From positions 1-17,335 of the forward strand of contig CAMLSH010000019.1 in assembly GCA_946482625.1 (NCBI GenBank): a stretch of DNA of 17,335 nucleotides, in the 5' to 3' direction. Below are positions 1 through 8,300 of the stretch, in pieces. Each line of letters begins with the position of its first letter. Position 1 is the first letter of the stretch. Origin of the DNA: an uncultured Opitutaceae bacterium (lineage in GTDB: Bacteria; Verrucomicrobiota; Verrucomicrobiae; Opitutales; Opitutaceae). Made by a program: the position numbers and the translations under genes. Under the pieces are notes generated by a model, which saw only the letters and a list, made by a program, of their open reading frames with translations, was not told the DNA's origin and made no database searches.

Positions 1-167
1 TCGGCTGCACGCTCCTCAATCTGCTCATGCTCGGCGTCCTCGAATGGCTCCGCGACAACGGCCACCCGCTCCCGCTCGTTCGCAGTCAAAACCTCCCCGG
101 CGGCATGGAAGCCAACATCGAACTCTCTCAAACATACCGCACCCGCCTCAGCAAACTCATCGGGTAA
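1..167 (+). CDS. SIS-domain sugar isomerase-like protein, C-terminal fragment
   Basis: An open frame enters from the left edge (codons in phase with position 3) and stops at TAA 165-167. About 54 residues are visible. They begin with a helix GCTLLNLLMLGVLEWL and continue to NLPGGMEANIELSQTYRTRL before the end. The pattern of a helix, a hydrophobic strand, then an N/D-rich Gly-Gly turn followed by a helix ending in a YR.R motif resembles the C-terminus of small SIS-domain proteins (sugar-phosphate isomerase fold), whose usual text is of the ANVPGGDEHN type. That assignment is from memory of the family, not from a search. A BadF-family sugar kinase follows at 377, which fits an amino-sugar or sugar-phosphate salvage cluster. 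The N-terminal phosphosugar-binding part lies outside the window, so the substrate cannot be read. Confidence 0.5.
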   Translation, partial: GCTLLNLLMLGVLEWLRDNGHPLPLVRSQNLPGGMEANIELSQTYRTRLSKLIG

Positions 168-178
168 ATTGCGCGCCT

Positions 179-376
179 GTGGACCTTCTGGATGCTATCT
201 CCCTCCTGCTAATAACAGGGTTCGGCTTCTTTTTTCGAAGTCACATCGCACGCGTTAATTCTTCATACTGGAGACGGCGGTGGGCCGTGAACTATTCGGA
301 GAAACAAGCCGAGTATCTTCTCACGGGGATGTTTCTTGTTTCGTGCGGGGTAACGATAGTTATAGCTGCATCCTGA
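179..376 (+). CDS. small two-helix membrane protein, hypothetical
   Basis: A GTG-initiated frame of 65 codons. The predicted peptide has a first hydrophobic helix (about residues 2-18, ending GFGFFF), a central basic and aromatic stretch (SSYWRRRWAVNYSEKQ), and a second hydrophobic helix near the C-terminus (LLTGMFLVSCGVTIVIAA). This is the layout of many small inner-membrane proteins with both ends on the same side. The stop TGA at 374-376 abuts the GTG start of the kinase gene (TGAGTG), which suggests translational coupling and supports the frame being used. GC content is about 50 percent by my count, far below both neighbours, so the segment may be a later arrival. No Shine-Dalgarno is visible before the GTG. 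The same frame is open back to position 44, but that part overlaps the upstream gene and is rejected. Function unknown. Confidence 0.45.
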   Translation: MDLLDAISLLLITGFGFFFRSHIARVNSSYWRRRWAVNYSEKQAEYLLTGMFLVSCGVTIVIAAS

Positions 377-1291
377 GTGACACATTCTGATTCGTCATCT
401 CTCACGTATCGCATCGGCGTCGACGGCGGCGGCACCAAGACCGAGCTCATTCTGGTCGATGTGCACGGCGTGATCGTCGCGCGTCACCTCGCTCCCGGCT
501 GCAATCCCAACATAGCCGGGCCTGCCCGCGCCCGCGAAATTCTCACCGAGGCACTCCGATCATTGGTCACTGGTCATTGTCCATTGGTCATTTCTTCCAC
601 GCTCCTATGCATGGCCGGCGCCCCCGAATTTTGGCAGGAAACCGCTACCACGCTCACCGCCGAGAAGACCTTCGGCACTGTCACCGCCGTCGACGACTCC
701 CTCCCCGTCCTCGAACTTGCCACCAGCGGCCGCCCCGGCCTCGTCCTCCACGGCGGCACCGGCTCCTTCGTCGCCGCCCGCGATCCGTCCGGAAAAACCC
801 ACTACGCCGGCGGACTCGGCTGGCGCTTCGGCGACGAAGGCTCCGGCCATGAGATCGGCCGCCTCGCCATCGCCCGCGCCCTCCTTGAACTCCAAGGCTG
901 GGCCCCCGGCACCAGCCTCGCGCAACTCGTCCGCTCGCATAGCGGCCAGCCCGCCGACGCCCGTGCGATCACGCGCTGGTTTTATCAACACGCCGAGCCC
1001 AACCGCCAGATCGCCGCGCTCGCCCCCGCCGTCCTCGACCTCGCCGAACACGGTGACGAATACGCCGCCAAGGTCATCCGCGACGCCTGCCTCCCGTTGC
1101 TCGCTCTCGCCGAGCGCATCGCCGCCAAACTCTTTCCCGTCACCGGTCTTTCCCACCTCCCCGCCGGCTTGAGCGGCCCGATTCTCACGCATCCCGTCGT
1201 GCGAACGCTCTTCCGCTCCCGCACAATCCTCCCGCTCGAAACGGTCCCCGCGACGCCCATCGAAGGCGTCCGCCGTCTTCTGCTGCGCTGA
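377..1291 (+). CDS. BadF/BadG/BcrA/BcrD-family ATPase, probable N-acetylglucosamine or glucosamine kinase
   Basis: A cytoplasmic sugar kinase of the actin-like ATPase fold, 304 residues, the usual length for GlcNAc/GlcN kinases of this family. Residues 13-22 form the first phosphate loop (IGVDGGGTKT). Residues 106-107 (VDDSLPV) sit where the catalytic Asp is expected. HGGTGSF at 125-131 is the second phosphate loop, and GWRFGDEGSG at 148-157 is the family's signature. AGLSGPI near the C-terminus is the adenosine region. The start is GTG 377, directly on the stop codon of the small upstream ORF. The next Met lies beyond the first phosphate loop, so the start is firm. The product would phosphorylate an amino sugar or related hexose for catabolism or cell-wall recycling; the exact substrate is not readable. 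Residues 62-73 are encoded by a low-GC heptamer repeat, an odd insertion in an otherwise GC-rich gene. Confidence 0.85.
   Translation: MTHSDSSSLTYRIGVDGGGTKTELILVDVHGVIVARHLAPGCNPNIAGPARAREILTEALRSLVTGHCPLVISSTLLCMAGAPEFWQETATTLTAEKTFGTVTAVDDSLPVLELATSGRPGLVLHGGTGSFVAARDPSGKTHYAGGLGWRFGDEGSGHEIGRLAIARALLELQGWAPGTSLAQLVRSHSGQPADARAITRWFYQHAEPNRQIAALAPAVLDLAEHGDEYAAKVIRDACLPLLALAERIAAKLFPVTGLSHLPAGLSGPILTHPVVRTLFRSRTILPLETVPATPIEGVRRLLLR
561..595 (+). repeat. five degenerate 7-bp tandem repeats (CATTGGT type) inside the kinase gene
   Basis: Read in sevens from 561 the units are CATTGGT, CACTGGT, CATTGTC, CATTGGT and CATTTCT. The first and fourth are identical and the others differ by one to a few bases. 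The tract is AT-richer than the surrounding gene. Five heptamers make 35 bases, which is not a multiple of three, yet the reading frame stays open and encodes about SLVTGHCPLVIS (residues 62-73). The frame after the tract continues with a normal BadF sequence, so the gene is intact. Heptamer tandem arrays of similar sequence are known between genes in filamentous cyanobacteria (general knowledge); one inside a coding region is unusual. Confidence 0.6.
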
Positions 1292-1329
1292 CGTCCGCGC
1301 GATCGTCACACCCTCTGTGCCCGTGCCGT

Positions 1330-1345
1330 CTTGGCCCGCGCCAAG
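1330..1345. terminator. hairpin between convergent genes, weak bidirectional terminator candidate
   Basis: CTTGGC (1330-1335) pairs perfectly with GCCAAG (1340-1345) around a 4-base loop. It lies in the 67-bp gap between the convergent kinase and response-regulator genes, where a shared terminator is expected. No T-run follows on either strand, so if it terminates it does so weakly. Confidence 0.35.
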
Positions 1346-1358
1346 CGACTTCCGCTCC

Positions 1359-1997
1359 TCACGTTTTCCGCAGATATTTCGTGATCGCCTGCGAGCGCGA
1401 GTGCACCTGCAGCTTCTCGTAAATACGCCGCACATACGTGCTCACCGTCGGTCCGCTCACGCCCAGAGACTCGGCAATTTCCTTGTACAAAAATCCCTTC
1501 GCCAGCAGCGCCAGCACCGACTGCTCCCGCGGCGACAAGCCCTCCATCTCGCTCTTCGCCGGTGTACTGCGGACCGGCTGCGAAAACGACTGCACCACCT
1601 TGCGCGCGATCCCGCTGCTCATCGGCGAACCACCCGCCACCACTTGCGCGATCGCATCCAGCAGTTCCTCGCGCCGGGTACCTTTGAGCAGGTAACCCGT
1701 CGCGCCCGCCGCCAGCGCCGCGAAAATGTGTTCGGAATCCTCATACACCGTCAGCATGAGAAACTGCGTGCCCGGCATCAGCGGCTTCAACTGCCTCACC
1801 GTCTCCACGCCGGTCCGATCCGGCAGATTGATATCCATCAGAACCACATCGGGCGCCACCCCGGGCAGCGTCTGGATCGCCGCCTCGCTCCGGTCGCTCT
1901 GGCTCGCCAGCTCCAGCTCGGGCGCGCTGGCGATGATCCCCGCCAGCGCATCGCGGGTGAATGGATCGTCTTCAACAATTGAAACGCGGGTTTTCAT
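1359..1997 (-). CDS. NarL/FixJ-family response regulator with LuxR-type HTH
   Basis: A 212-residue DNA-binding response regulator. The receiver domain occupies residues 1-120: acidic pocket E9-D10-D11, phospho-acceptor D55 in LMDINLP, switch T83 and invariant K105 in YLLKG. The output domain covers about residues 150-212 (LSPREQSVLALLAKG, KEIAESLGVSGPTVSTYV, EKLQVHSRSQAI), a standard LuxR/GerE helix-turn-helix. Its ATG (1997-1995) follows the stop TAG of the sensor-kinase gene (2000-1998) with no gap, so the two form one operon and are probably translationally coupled. As in the family, phosphorylation by the HisKA_3 partner should promote dimerisation and binding to inverted repeats. The control region at 5170-5351 between the sensor gene and the giant pectinase is the obvious target (inference). 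Confidence 0.93.
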   Translation of the reverse strand: MKTRVSIVEDDPFTRDALAGIIASAPELELASQSDRSEAAIQTLPGVAPDVVLMDINLPDRTGVETVRQLKPLMPGTQFLMLTVYEDSEHIFAALAAGATGYLLKGTRREELLDAIAQVVAGGSPMSSGIARKVVQSFSQPVRSTPAKSEMEGLSPREQSVLALLAKGFLYKEIAESLGVSGPTVSTYVRRIYEKLQVHSRSQAITKYLRKT

Positions 1998-4900
1998 CTA
2001 CACGACAGCGGGTTCGGAACGGATTTTCTGCGGGGCGGGCACCGCCAGGGGAATCGAAAAACGGATCACGGTACCTGTGGTTGACCGCACCTCGACACTG
2101 CAAGTGCCGCCTAGTTCGCGCATACGTTGGGTCATATTTCCGACGCCGTGACCGGATAGCACGCGCGACGACGCGCCCCTGGACTTTGCCTCACCCACCG
2201 GCTCCAGCCGGCCACCATTGTCCGCGATCTCGATTTGCACCGTACCAGCCTCCACGGAAACCGTGAGGGTCACTTCGTCGGCGCCCACCGCATGCTTCAC
2301 GACATTGTTCAGCGCCTCTTTGCAGCAGAGAAAAACGTGATGCCTCGCCTGGCTCGTCACCGGAACCGCCGGCAACGCCGCCGGCGCCTCCAGCCGGAAC
2401 CGCACCTTCGCGACCGTCAGGAACTTTTGCGCGTAGGTGGTCAGGTAGTACACGAGGCTCTCCAGATCGTCGAACTTCGGATTGATCGCCCACACGATCT
2501 CGTCCATCGAGCGCGTGATTGTGTGCGTGGTCTCGTAGATTTCCTCAAGCACCCGCGGCTCCGGTGGCCGTCCGTGCTGGGCACTCTGGCTGAGCAGGCT
2601 TATCCGCGTGAGACTGGCGCCGATGTCGTCGTGGATGTCCTGCGCGATCCGCGTGCGTTCCCGCTCCACGGCCTGCTCCTGCTCAAGCTGTTTGACGCGT
2701 CTTCTCCAACGCCGGAGCAGCCATACCCGCACGGAAATCGTCACCGCCGCGAACCCGGCGAGGACGTATAACGCACGCGCCCATCCGCTCTGCCACCACG
2801 CCGGCACCACGCGGAACGTCAGCAACGCTGTCTGTTCCTCCCAAACGCCGGTGCCGTCGCTCGCCGCTGCGTGCAACACATACCGCCCCGGCGGCAGACG
2901 CGGGTAAACTGCCACGCGATCCTTCGCGCTTACCCAATCGTCATCGAACCCTTCGAGCCGGTAGCGCACGAACGTGCGGTCCGGCGCGGTCAGATTCAGC
3001 ACCGAAAACCGCACCTCCATCTTCCGCACGCCAGCCCCTACCGTTAGCTGACTGGCGGTGGCGAGCCTCCGCCCGTCCAGACGCACCTCCGCCACCGTCA
3101 CCGGCGCCAGATCGTCCCCCTCCGGCACCAGCGAGGGATCGGTATTCAACACTCCGCGACGCGTCGCAAACCAAAGCGTGCCGTCACGCGCCTTCCATAC
3201 CGAAGGCTGGAACAACCCCAGACACGAAAGATCCGGCACGCCATCGTCCCGGCCCAGCGGCACCGCATGCACCTGGTCCGCCTTCCCAGCGGCGAAAGCC
3301 TCCAGCTGGCTCCGATGTATCCAGAAAATACCCTCGCGTGAGGCAAACCAGTACCTTCCGCTATCGTCCCGCAGCACGCCCGAGAGGTTGTTATTCGGCA
3401 GCCCTTGCTTCGTGTTCAACTGTTTGGGCGCCGCCATTTCTCCTGCGGGAAAAATCAGGAGCCCGGCGCGGGTCGTCCCCACCAGCAGCGTGCCGTCATC
3501 CTCGAAGTACAACGACTGCAACGCCCCGTAGCGCGCCGCCGCATCTACCAGCGGCACCAGCTCGAAACGCCCGGCCCTTCCGCGAAAGAGTTTCCCCTCG
3601 CTCGCCGCCACCCAGATGTCGCCGGCGGCGTCCTCCGCGATGGCCCGGATCTCCCTTCCCTCGAAGCCCTCCTGCGGCCCGAAGAGAGAAAGACTCCCGT
3701 CGCGCCACAACCCCACGCGATCGGGATCGATCGCCAGCCACAAATCGCCGTTACGCGCCACATGCGTCACCCGCACCAGCTTCGTGTTCGCCAGCCCCGG
3801 CGGACGCCTCAATGCCTCCGGACGCCCAGCGTCCGTCTCGAAAACGCCGATGCCCGTCGTGATCCACCAGCCACCACCGATTTTCGGATACACCGACATC
3901 GCGCTGAAAGGACGCCAGCCGGCACGCCGCGAGATCGAATCCACCTTTCCGGCCAGGATGCGCGCCACCCCGCCATCGCGATTGCCCAGCCATACCTCGC
4001 CATCCGCACCCTCGGCCACGGTGTAGCTAAAATTGTCCACCAACCCGCTCGCCTGATCGTACAGCCGGTGTGCCTTCAACCGCAGCCGGTTCAACCCGCC
4101 ACCGTTCGTCGCCACCCAGAGATTGCCCCTCCGGTCTTCGCACAACGCCGTGACTTCGTCGTTCGACGTCGGCACCCGCACGAAGCCGTCCCCCTGCAGG
4201 CGAAAGAGCCCCTGCGAACGCGTGCCGATCCACAGGGTTCCGAGACGATCCTCCAGCGACGACTGGATGAAATGCGCCCCGAGCAGCTCCGGTAGTTTAG
4301 TGACCGATACAAACGCCCCGCCCTCTGCGCCGTTCGCGCCCTCCCAGCGCTTGACCTCGGTGCGCGTGAACAGCCAGACCCCGCCCCGCGCGCTGGAGCC
4401 CAGTTGGATTTCGTTTTCCCGCGACGGCAGCGCCACCGGCTGCCACGCCGTCCCGTCAAAACGCGCCACATACCCGCCCATCGCCACCCACAGCACCCGG
4501 TCCGCATCGGTGGCGAACGCCGGCCGCTTGCCGCCCGTGCGCGATGGCAGTGCGAACACTGTGCTCTCCCGCCCGCGCCGCCGCAGCAACGTCCCGTCCT
4601 CGCAACCCAGCCAGAGCGATCCATCGGCCTCGCGAAACGCCGTCCGCACATTTTTCCCGTCCAGCAGCGGTTCCGCCACAAAGCGGAAGCCCCCGTTCTC
4701 CCACACATAAAAGCCGTTCCCCTCCGCATCCCTCGCCGATCGCACCGAGTCCGCCGGCACCGCCACCAGTCGGCCGCGCCCATCCTCATCTTTGCCATAC
4801 ACCATCCCGCGCGCGTGAACCGCCGGCGGCAGTTTCCCCACTTCAAAAGCCGTGCCGTCAAAACGCGCCAGCCCGCTCGAACTCCCCGCCCAGAGATAGC

Positions 4901-5177
4901 CTGCGTCATCCAACACCACGCTGCCGAGATCCTCCGCTGGCAGCCCGTCGGCTTCGTGCCACTCGCGAAGCATATATTCGGCAGGCACGCCGCGCGCGAC
5001 CGCGCACGCCAAAAGCATGAGCGTCAACGCTGACGCCAAAAAAGAGACGGGGTTCAGGAAGCGGGAACACACAGCGGGGCAACCCGCATTCAGCCCGCCG
5101 CACACCGGGTGGCAACGCCCTTTCCTCCGCGCGCCCTCATCGCCATCGCCCCGCCCCGGTCGGTGGGCACTTGTCAT
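1998..5177 (-). CDS. propeller/Y_Y_Y sensor histidine kinase (HisKA_3), HTCS-like but without fused receiver
   Basis: With ATG 5177 the protein has 1059 residues. A hydrophobic export segment lies at about 40-62 (FLASALTLMLLACAVARG). A two-component-regulator propeller runs from about 65 to 715, with repeats such as LEDRLGTLWIGTRSQGLFRL, CEDRRGNLWVATNGGGLNRL and AEDAAGDIWVAASEG. A Y_Y_Y domain is at about 728-793 (FVRYRLEGFDDDW, RLPPGRYVLHA), a membrane helix at 802-821, and HisKA_3 follows with H849 in AQDIHDDIGASL. The HATPase has the N box around N957, DNG at 985-987 and GHGVGNM at 1009-1015. This is the sensor layout of hybrid two-component systems that detect oligosaccharides in the periplasm, but the regulator is a separate LuxR-type gene directly downstream. 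The start is uncertain: the frame is open to ATG 5279, and GTG 5105 or GTG 5072 would give a cleaner signal peptide. No start has a clear ribosome site. The gene diverges from the giant pectinase, so pectin fragments are the likely ligand (inference). Confidence 0.92.
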   Translation of the reverse strand: MTSAHRPGRGDGDEGARRKGRCHPVCGGLNAGCPAVCSRFLNPVSFLASALTLMLLACAVARGVPAEYMLREWHEADGLPAEDLGSVVLDDAGYLWAGSSSGLARFDGTAFEVGKLPPAVHARGMVYGKDEDGRGRLVAVPADSVRSARDAEGNGFYVWENGGFRFVAEPLLDGKNVRTAFREADGSLWLGCEDGTLLRRRGRESTVFALPSRTGGKRPAFATDADRVLWVAMGGYVARFDGTAWQPVALPSRENEIQLGSSARGGVWLFTRTEVKRWEGANGAEGGAFVSVTKLPELLGAHFIQSSLEDRLGTLWIGTRSQGLFRLQGDGFVRVPTSNDEVTALCEDRRGNLWVATNGGGLNRLRLKAHRLYDQASGLVDNFSYTVAEGADGEVWLGNRDGGVARILAGKVDSISRRAGWRPFSAMSVYPKIGGGWWITTGIGVFETDAGRPEALRRPPGLANTKLVRVTHVARNGDLWLAIDPDRVGLWRDGSLSLFGPQEGFEGREIRAIAEDAAGDIWVAASEGKLFRGRAGRFELVPLVDAAARYGALQSLYFEDDGTLLVGTTRAGLLIFPAGEMAAPKQLNTKQGLPNNNLSGVLRDDSGRYWFASREGIFWIHRSQLEAFAAGKADQVHAVPLGRDDGVPDLSCLGLFQPSVWKARDGTLWFATRRGVLNTDPSLVPEGDDLAPVTVAEVRLDGRRLATASQLTVGAGVRKMEVRFSVLNLTAPDRTFVRYRLEGFDDDWVSAKDRVAVYPRLPPGRYVLHAAASDGTGVWEEQTALLTFRVVPAWWQSGWARALYVLAGFAAVTISVRVWLLRRWRRRVKQLEQEQAVERERTRIAQDIHDDIGASLTRISLLSQSAQHGRPPEPRVLEEIYETTHTITRSMDEIVWAINPKFDDLESLVYYLTTYAQKFLTVAKVRFRLEAPAALPAVPVTSQARHHVFLCCKEALNNVVKHAVGADEVTLTVSVEAGTVQIEIADNGGRLEPVGEAKSRGASSRVLSGHGVGNMTQRMRELGGTCSVEVRSTTGTVIRFSIPLAVPAPQKIRSEPAVV

Positions 5178-5193
5178 TAAAACTGACGACAAG
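5170..5193. promoter_or_regulatory. inverted repeat, candidate operator of the divergent control region
   Basis: CTTGTC (5170-5175) and GACAAG (5188-5193) are perfect inverted halves separated by 12 AT-richer bases. The right half overlaps the putative -35 of the promoter that faces the giant pectinase, the position expected for a LuxR-type activator or a repressor. The ATG at 5177 of the sensor gene also falls inside the repeat. If this is an operator, the true sensor start is more likely one of the downstream GTGs (5105 or 5072). Six-base arms can occur by chance. Confidence 0.35.
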
Positions 5194-5219
5194 ACAGCAC
5201 GTCCGCTTCCCCCTATAAT
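5191..5219 (+). promoter_or_regulatory. putative sigma-70 promoter of the giant pectinase gene
   Basis: A perfect TATAAT lies at 5214-5219, a striking hexamer in this GC-rich stretch. Seventeen bases upstream, AAGACA at 5191-5196 matches four of six positions of the -35 consensus, with ideal spacing. Transcription would start near 5226 and give a leader of about 125 bases before ATG 5352. The leader contains the palindrome at 5318-5329. Confidence 0.5.
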
Positions 5220-5317
5220 TTCCGGCCTCCCTCCCCTTCCCCCGCTCCGGCTGCTCCGCGTCGAGTCTCCCAGCGGCAACCCCCAGTCCAGATCCGCCTC
5301 TCGCCGTCGTTACCGGC

Positions 5318-5329
5318 CGAGTCGACTCG
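5318..5329. promoter_or_regulatory. perfect 12-bp palindrome in the pectinase leader
   Basis: CGAGTCGACTCG is its own reverse complement and ends 22 bases before ATG 5352. It could be a regulator-binding site. It is too compact to form a good RNA hairpin, because no loop remains. A chance occurrence in a region this size is possible but not likely. Confidence 0.3.
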
Positions 5330-5351
5330 CTCCGCTTTAACCCAACGCTCC

Positions 5352-8300
5352 ATGTCCCTCCTCCGTAAAACCCTCGCGGCCGTCCTCGCCCTCGCCGCCT
5401 TCGCCACCGCCCTGCCCGCCGCCACCACGCTGGTGGACGATACCTTCGCCGACGGGTCGTCTCACAACCAAGACATCGCGAACAACTCGCTCGTCATCTA
5501 CAGTGGCCGTTCCGGAAACGCCGCGTACCCCCGCACCTCAGCCGTTGGATCGCTGACGATCGGACCAATGACTTCAGGTAGCTCAGAGGCCTTCTTCGGC
5601 TATTTCACCGGCACCCAAGCCACCGTCACCGGCAGCACGCTTTATCCCGCGCCAAGTACGATCGGCGGCGCTTGGAGCAACATGACGAACCAGTCCCTCG
5701 AAGTCGGCGACTCCCTCGAAGTCAGCATGGTCGTCAACTTCACCGGTCTCGTCTCCGGCCAGTCCGCCGCTTTCGGCGTTCTCGATTCTAAGGCTACCCG
5801 GCGCGTCGGCGCACTCACCGGCGGCCACAACGCGGCCGAATTCGCAGACGACACCGGTTACTCGCTCCAAATCTTTACCAGCGGTTCATCGACCACCCCG
5901 CTGCCCATCGGCAAACGCGACCTTTCGCTCACAGTGAGCACGAGCACGACGAACAACATGTTCAACAACATGGCGGCATTCCCCAACCTGACCGCCTTCG
6001 GCTCGGGTAACGCTTCCGCGATTCAGCCGCTCAGCAGCGGCGTTGACTACACCATCACCTATACGATCCAGCGCACCGCGGCCGACACCAATGTCATCAC
6101 CGCTTCCATCGCGGGTTCCGATCTCACCGCCTATCAGGCCCAAGCCACCGACACGTCCTCCATCAACACCACCTTCGACTCTTTCGCACTGCGCTGGAGC
6201 GGTAACGCCTTCACTTCCTCCGCCACGCTCAAACGGGTCAAAGTCGTCTTCCAACCCGCACTCCCCGTCATCACCGCCCAGCCCACCTTCACCGGCGGCG
6301 TCACCACCCTCTCCATCGGCACCGGCGGCCAGACCACTCTCTCCGTCACCGCCACCGGCTCCGCCCTCACGTATCAGTGGAAAAAGGACGGCAATGCCAT
6401 TTCTGGCGCCACTGCCTCCACGCTCGCACTGACTAATCTTCAACTCGCCGACTCCGGCTCCTACACCGTCGATGTCACCAACGGCGGAGGCACCCTCCCC
6501 AGTAACCCCGCCGTCCTCACGGTCACCAGCGGCTCTGTAAATCCCCCGCCCGTCATCGTCACGCCCCCCGCCAGCCAGAGCGTCGTCAACGGCACCAACG
6601 TCACCCTCTCGGTCACCGCCACCGGCAACGCCCTCACCTATCAGTGGCAGAAAAACACTGTCGCCATCTCCGGCGCCACCGCCTCCACCCTCGCGCTGAA
6701 TAACATCCAGCCCGCCGACGCCGGCTCTTACACCGTCACCGTCAGCAACGATGGCGGCAACCTCACCAGCGCCGCCGCCACCGTCGCCGTCCTCAGCCCC
6801 GTCCTCACCACCAGCAGTTTCTCGCCTCTGGCCGCAGCCACTGCGATCAATCCCGACACTCCCCTCCGTCTCACCTTCGCCTCCGCCCCATCGTTCGGCA
6901 CCGCAGGCACGATCAGGATCTACGACGCCTCCAACGACTCCGTCGTCGACACCATCGACATGGCCAGCCCCGCCGTCACCGGAAACATTTCCTACCTCTC
7001 CGGCGTTCCCTACCAGAGCAAGACCATCGGCGGACTCGCCAACATCAACTACTACCCCGTCATCCTCTCGGGGAACACCGCCACCATCTATCCGCGCAAC
7101 GGCTCCCTCTCGTACAATAAAACCTACTACGTCCGCATCGACCGCGGCGCGTTCAAGGACTCCCAAGGCGACTTCGCCGGCATCAACGACAACACCACCT
7201 GGACGTTCTCCACCAAAACCGCCGCTCCTGCGCTCGGCACCCTCGTCACCGTAGCCGCCGACGGCTCCGCCGACTTCAACACCGTCCAAGGCGCCCTCGA
7301 CTTCGTCCCCGCCGGCTCCACCGCCCGCACCATCTCTATCAAGAATGGCACCTACTTTGAGCAGATCTATTTCACCGGTCGCAATAACCTGACCATCCTC
7401 GGTGAAAGCGCCGACAACACCGTCATCGTTTACCCGACCAACAACACCTTCAACAACGCCTCCGGCACCTACCGTCGCGGCACCTTCCTCGCGCAGAGCG
7501 TCAACGGTCTCGTCCTCGCCAACCTCACCATCCGTAACAGCACCCCGCAAAACGGTTCCCAAGCCGAGGCCCTCATCATCAAGGGCAGCGCCACCACCGG
7601 GCGCAACCTCGCCGTCGGCATCAAACTCTACAGCTACCAGGACACCCTTCAGGTCGACGGCCAGTTCTACATGGCCGACTCCTACATCGAGGGCGACGTC
7701 GACTTCCTCTGGGGCAACGGCCCGAGCTTCTTCCGCAACTGCGACTTCAAGATCCTCCGCACCGGCGGCTACTTCGCCCAAGTCCGCAACAGCTCCGGCA
7801 ACCACGGCTTCGTCTTCCACAACTGCCGCTTCACCGCCGCCGCCGGCATCACCGGCACCTTCTTCAACCGCATCGACCCCAACTCCGGCCAATATCCCAA
7901 CAGCGAGATGGTGCTCCTCGATTCCGTCATCGGCGACGCGACCAATAACAGTTTTCTGAATACAAACGTCGGTGTCTCCGGCTCCAGCTACCAGACCGGC
8001 TGGTGGCTCCTCAACAACGTCTCCGCCGACGTCGCCACCGTCCACCACTGGGACAACAACTCCGTCGATAAAGACGGCGCCGCCCTGACGTTCGCCTCCC
8101 GCCCGGCCTCCACCATCATGCCGACGGACGCCACCACTCAGGCCAACTACCGAGACGCCTTCTGGGTCCTCAACACCACCATCGCCGGCGCAGCCACTGC
8201 CGGCACTTGGACCCCCGCCCTCTCCCCGCTCTTCCTGACCCACCCCGCCGCCGCCTCCGTCAACGCCGGCGATCCCATCACGCTCACCGCCTCCACCGCC

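Noticed and set aside
44..178. Upstream extension of the small membrane ORF to an ATG at 44
   Set aside because: It overlaps the end of the isomerase-like gene in another frame and encodes Pro/Arg/Gln-rich text with no hydrophobic or family pattern. The GTG at 179 fits the real peptide.
5072..5279. Extending the sensor kinase to ATG 5279
   Set aside because: The added residues are Gly/Arg/Ser-rich, and that start would lie downstream of no plausible promoter and across the pectinase promoter region. Starts at 5177, 5105 or 5072 are more credible.
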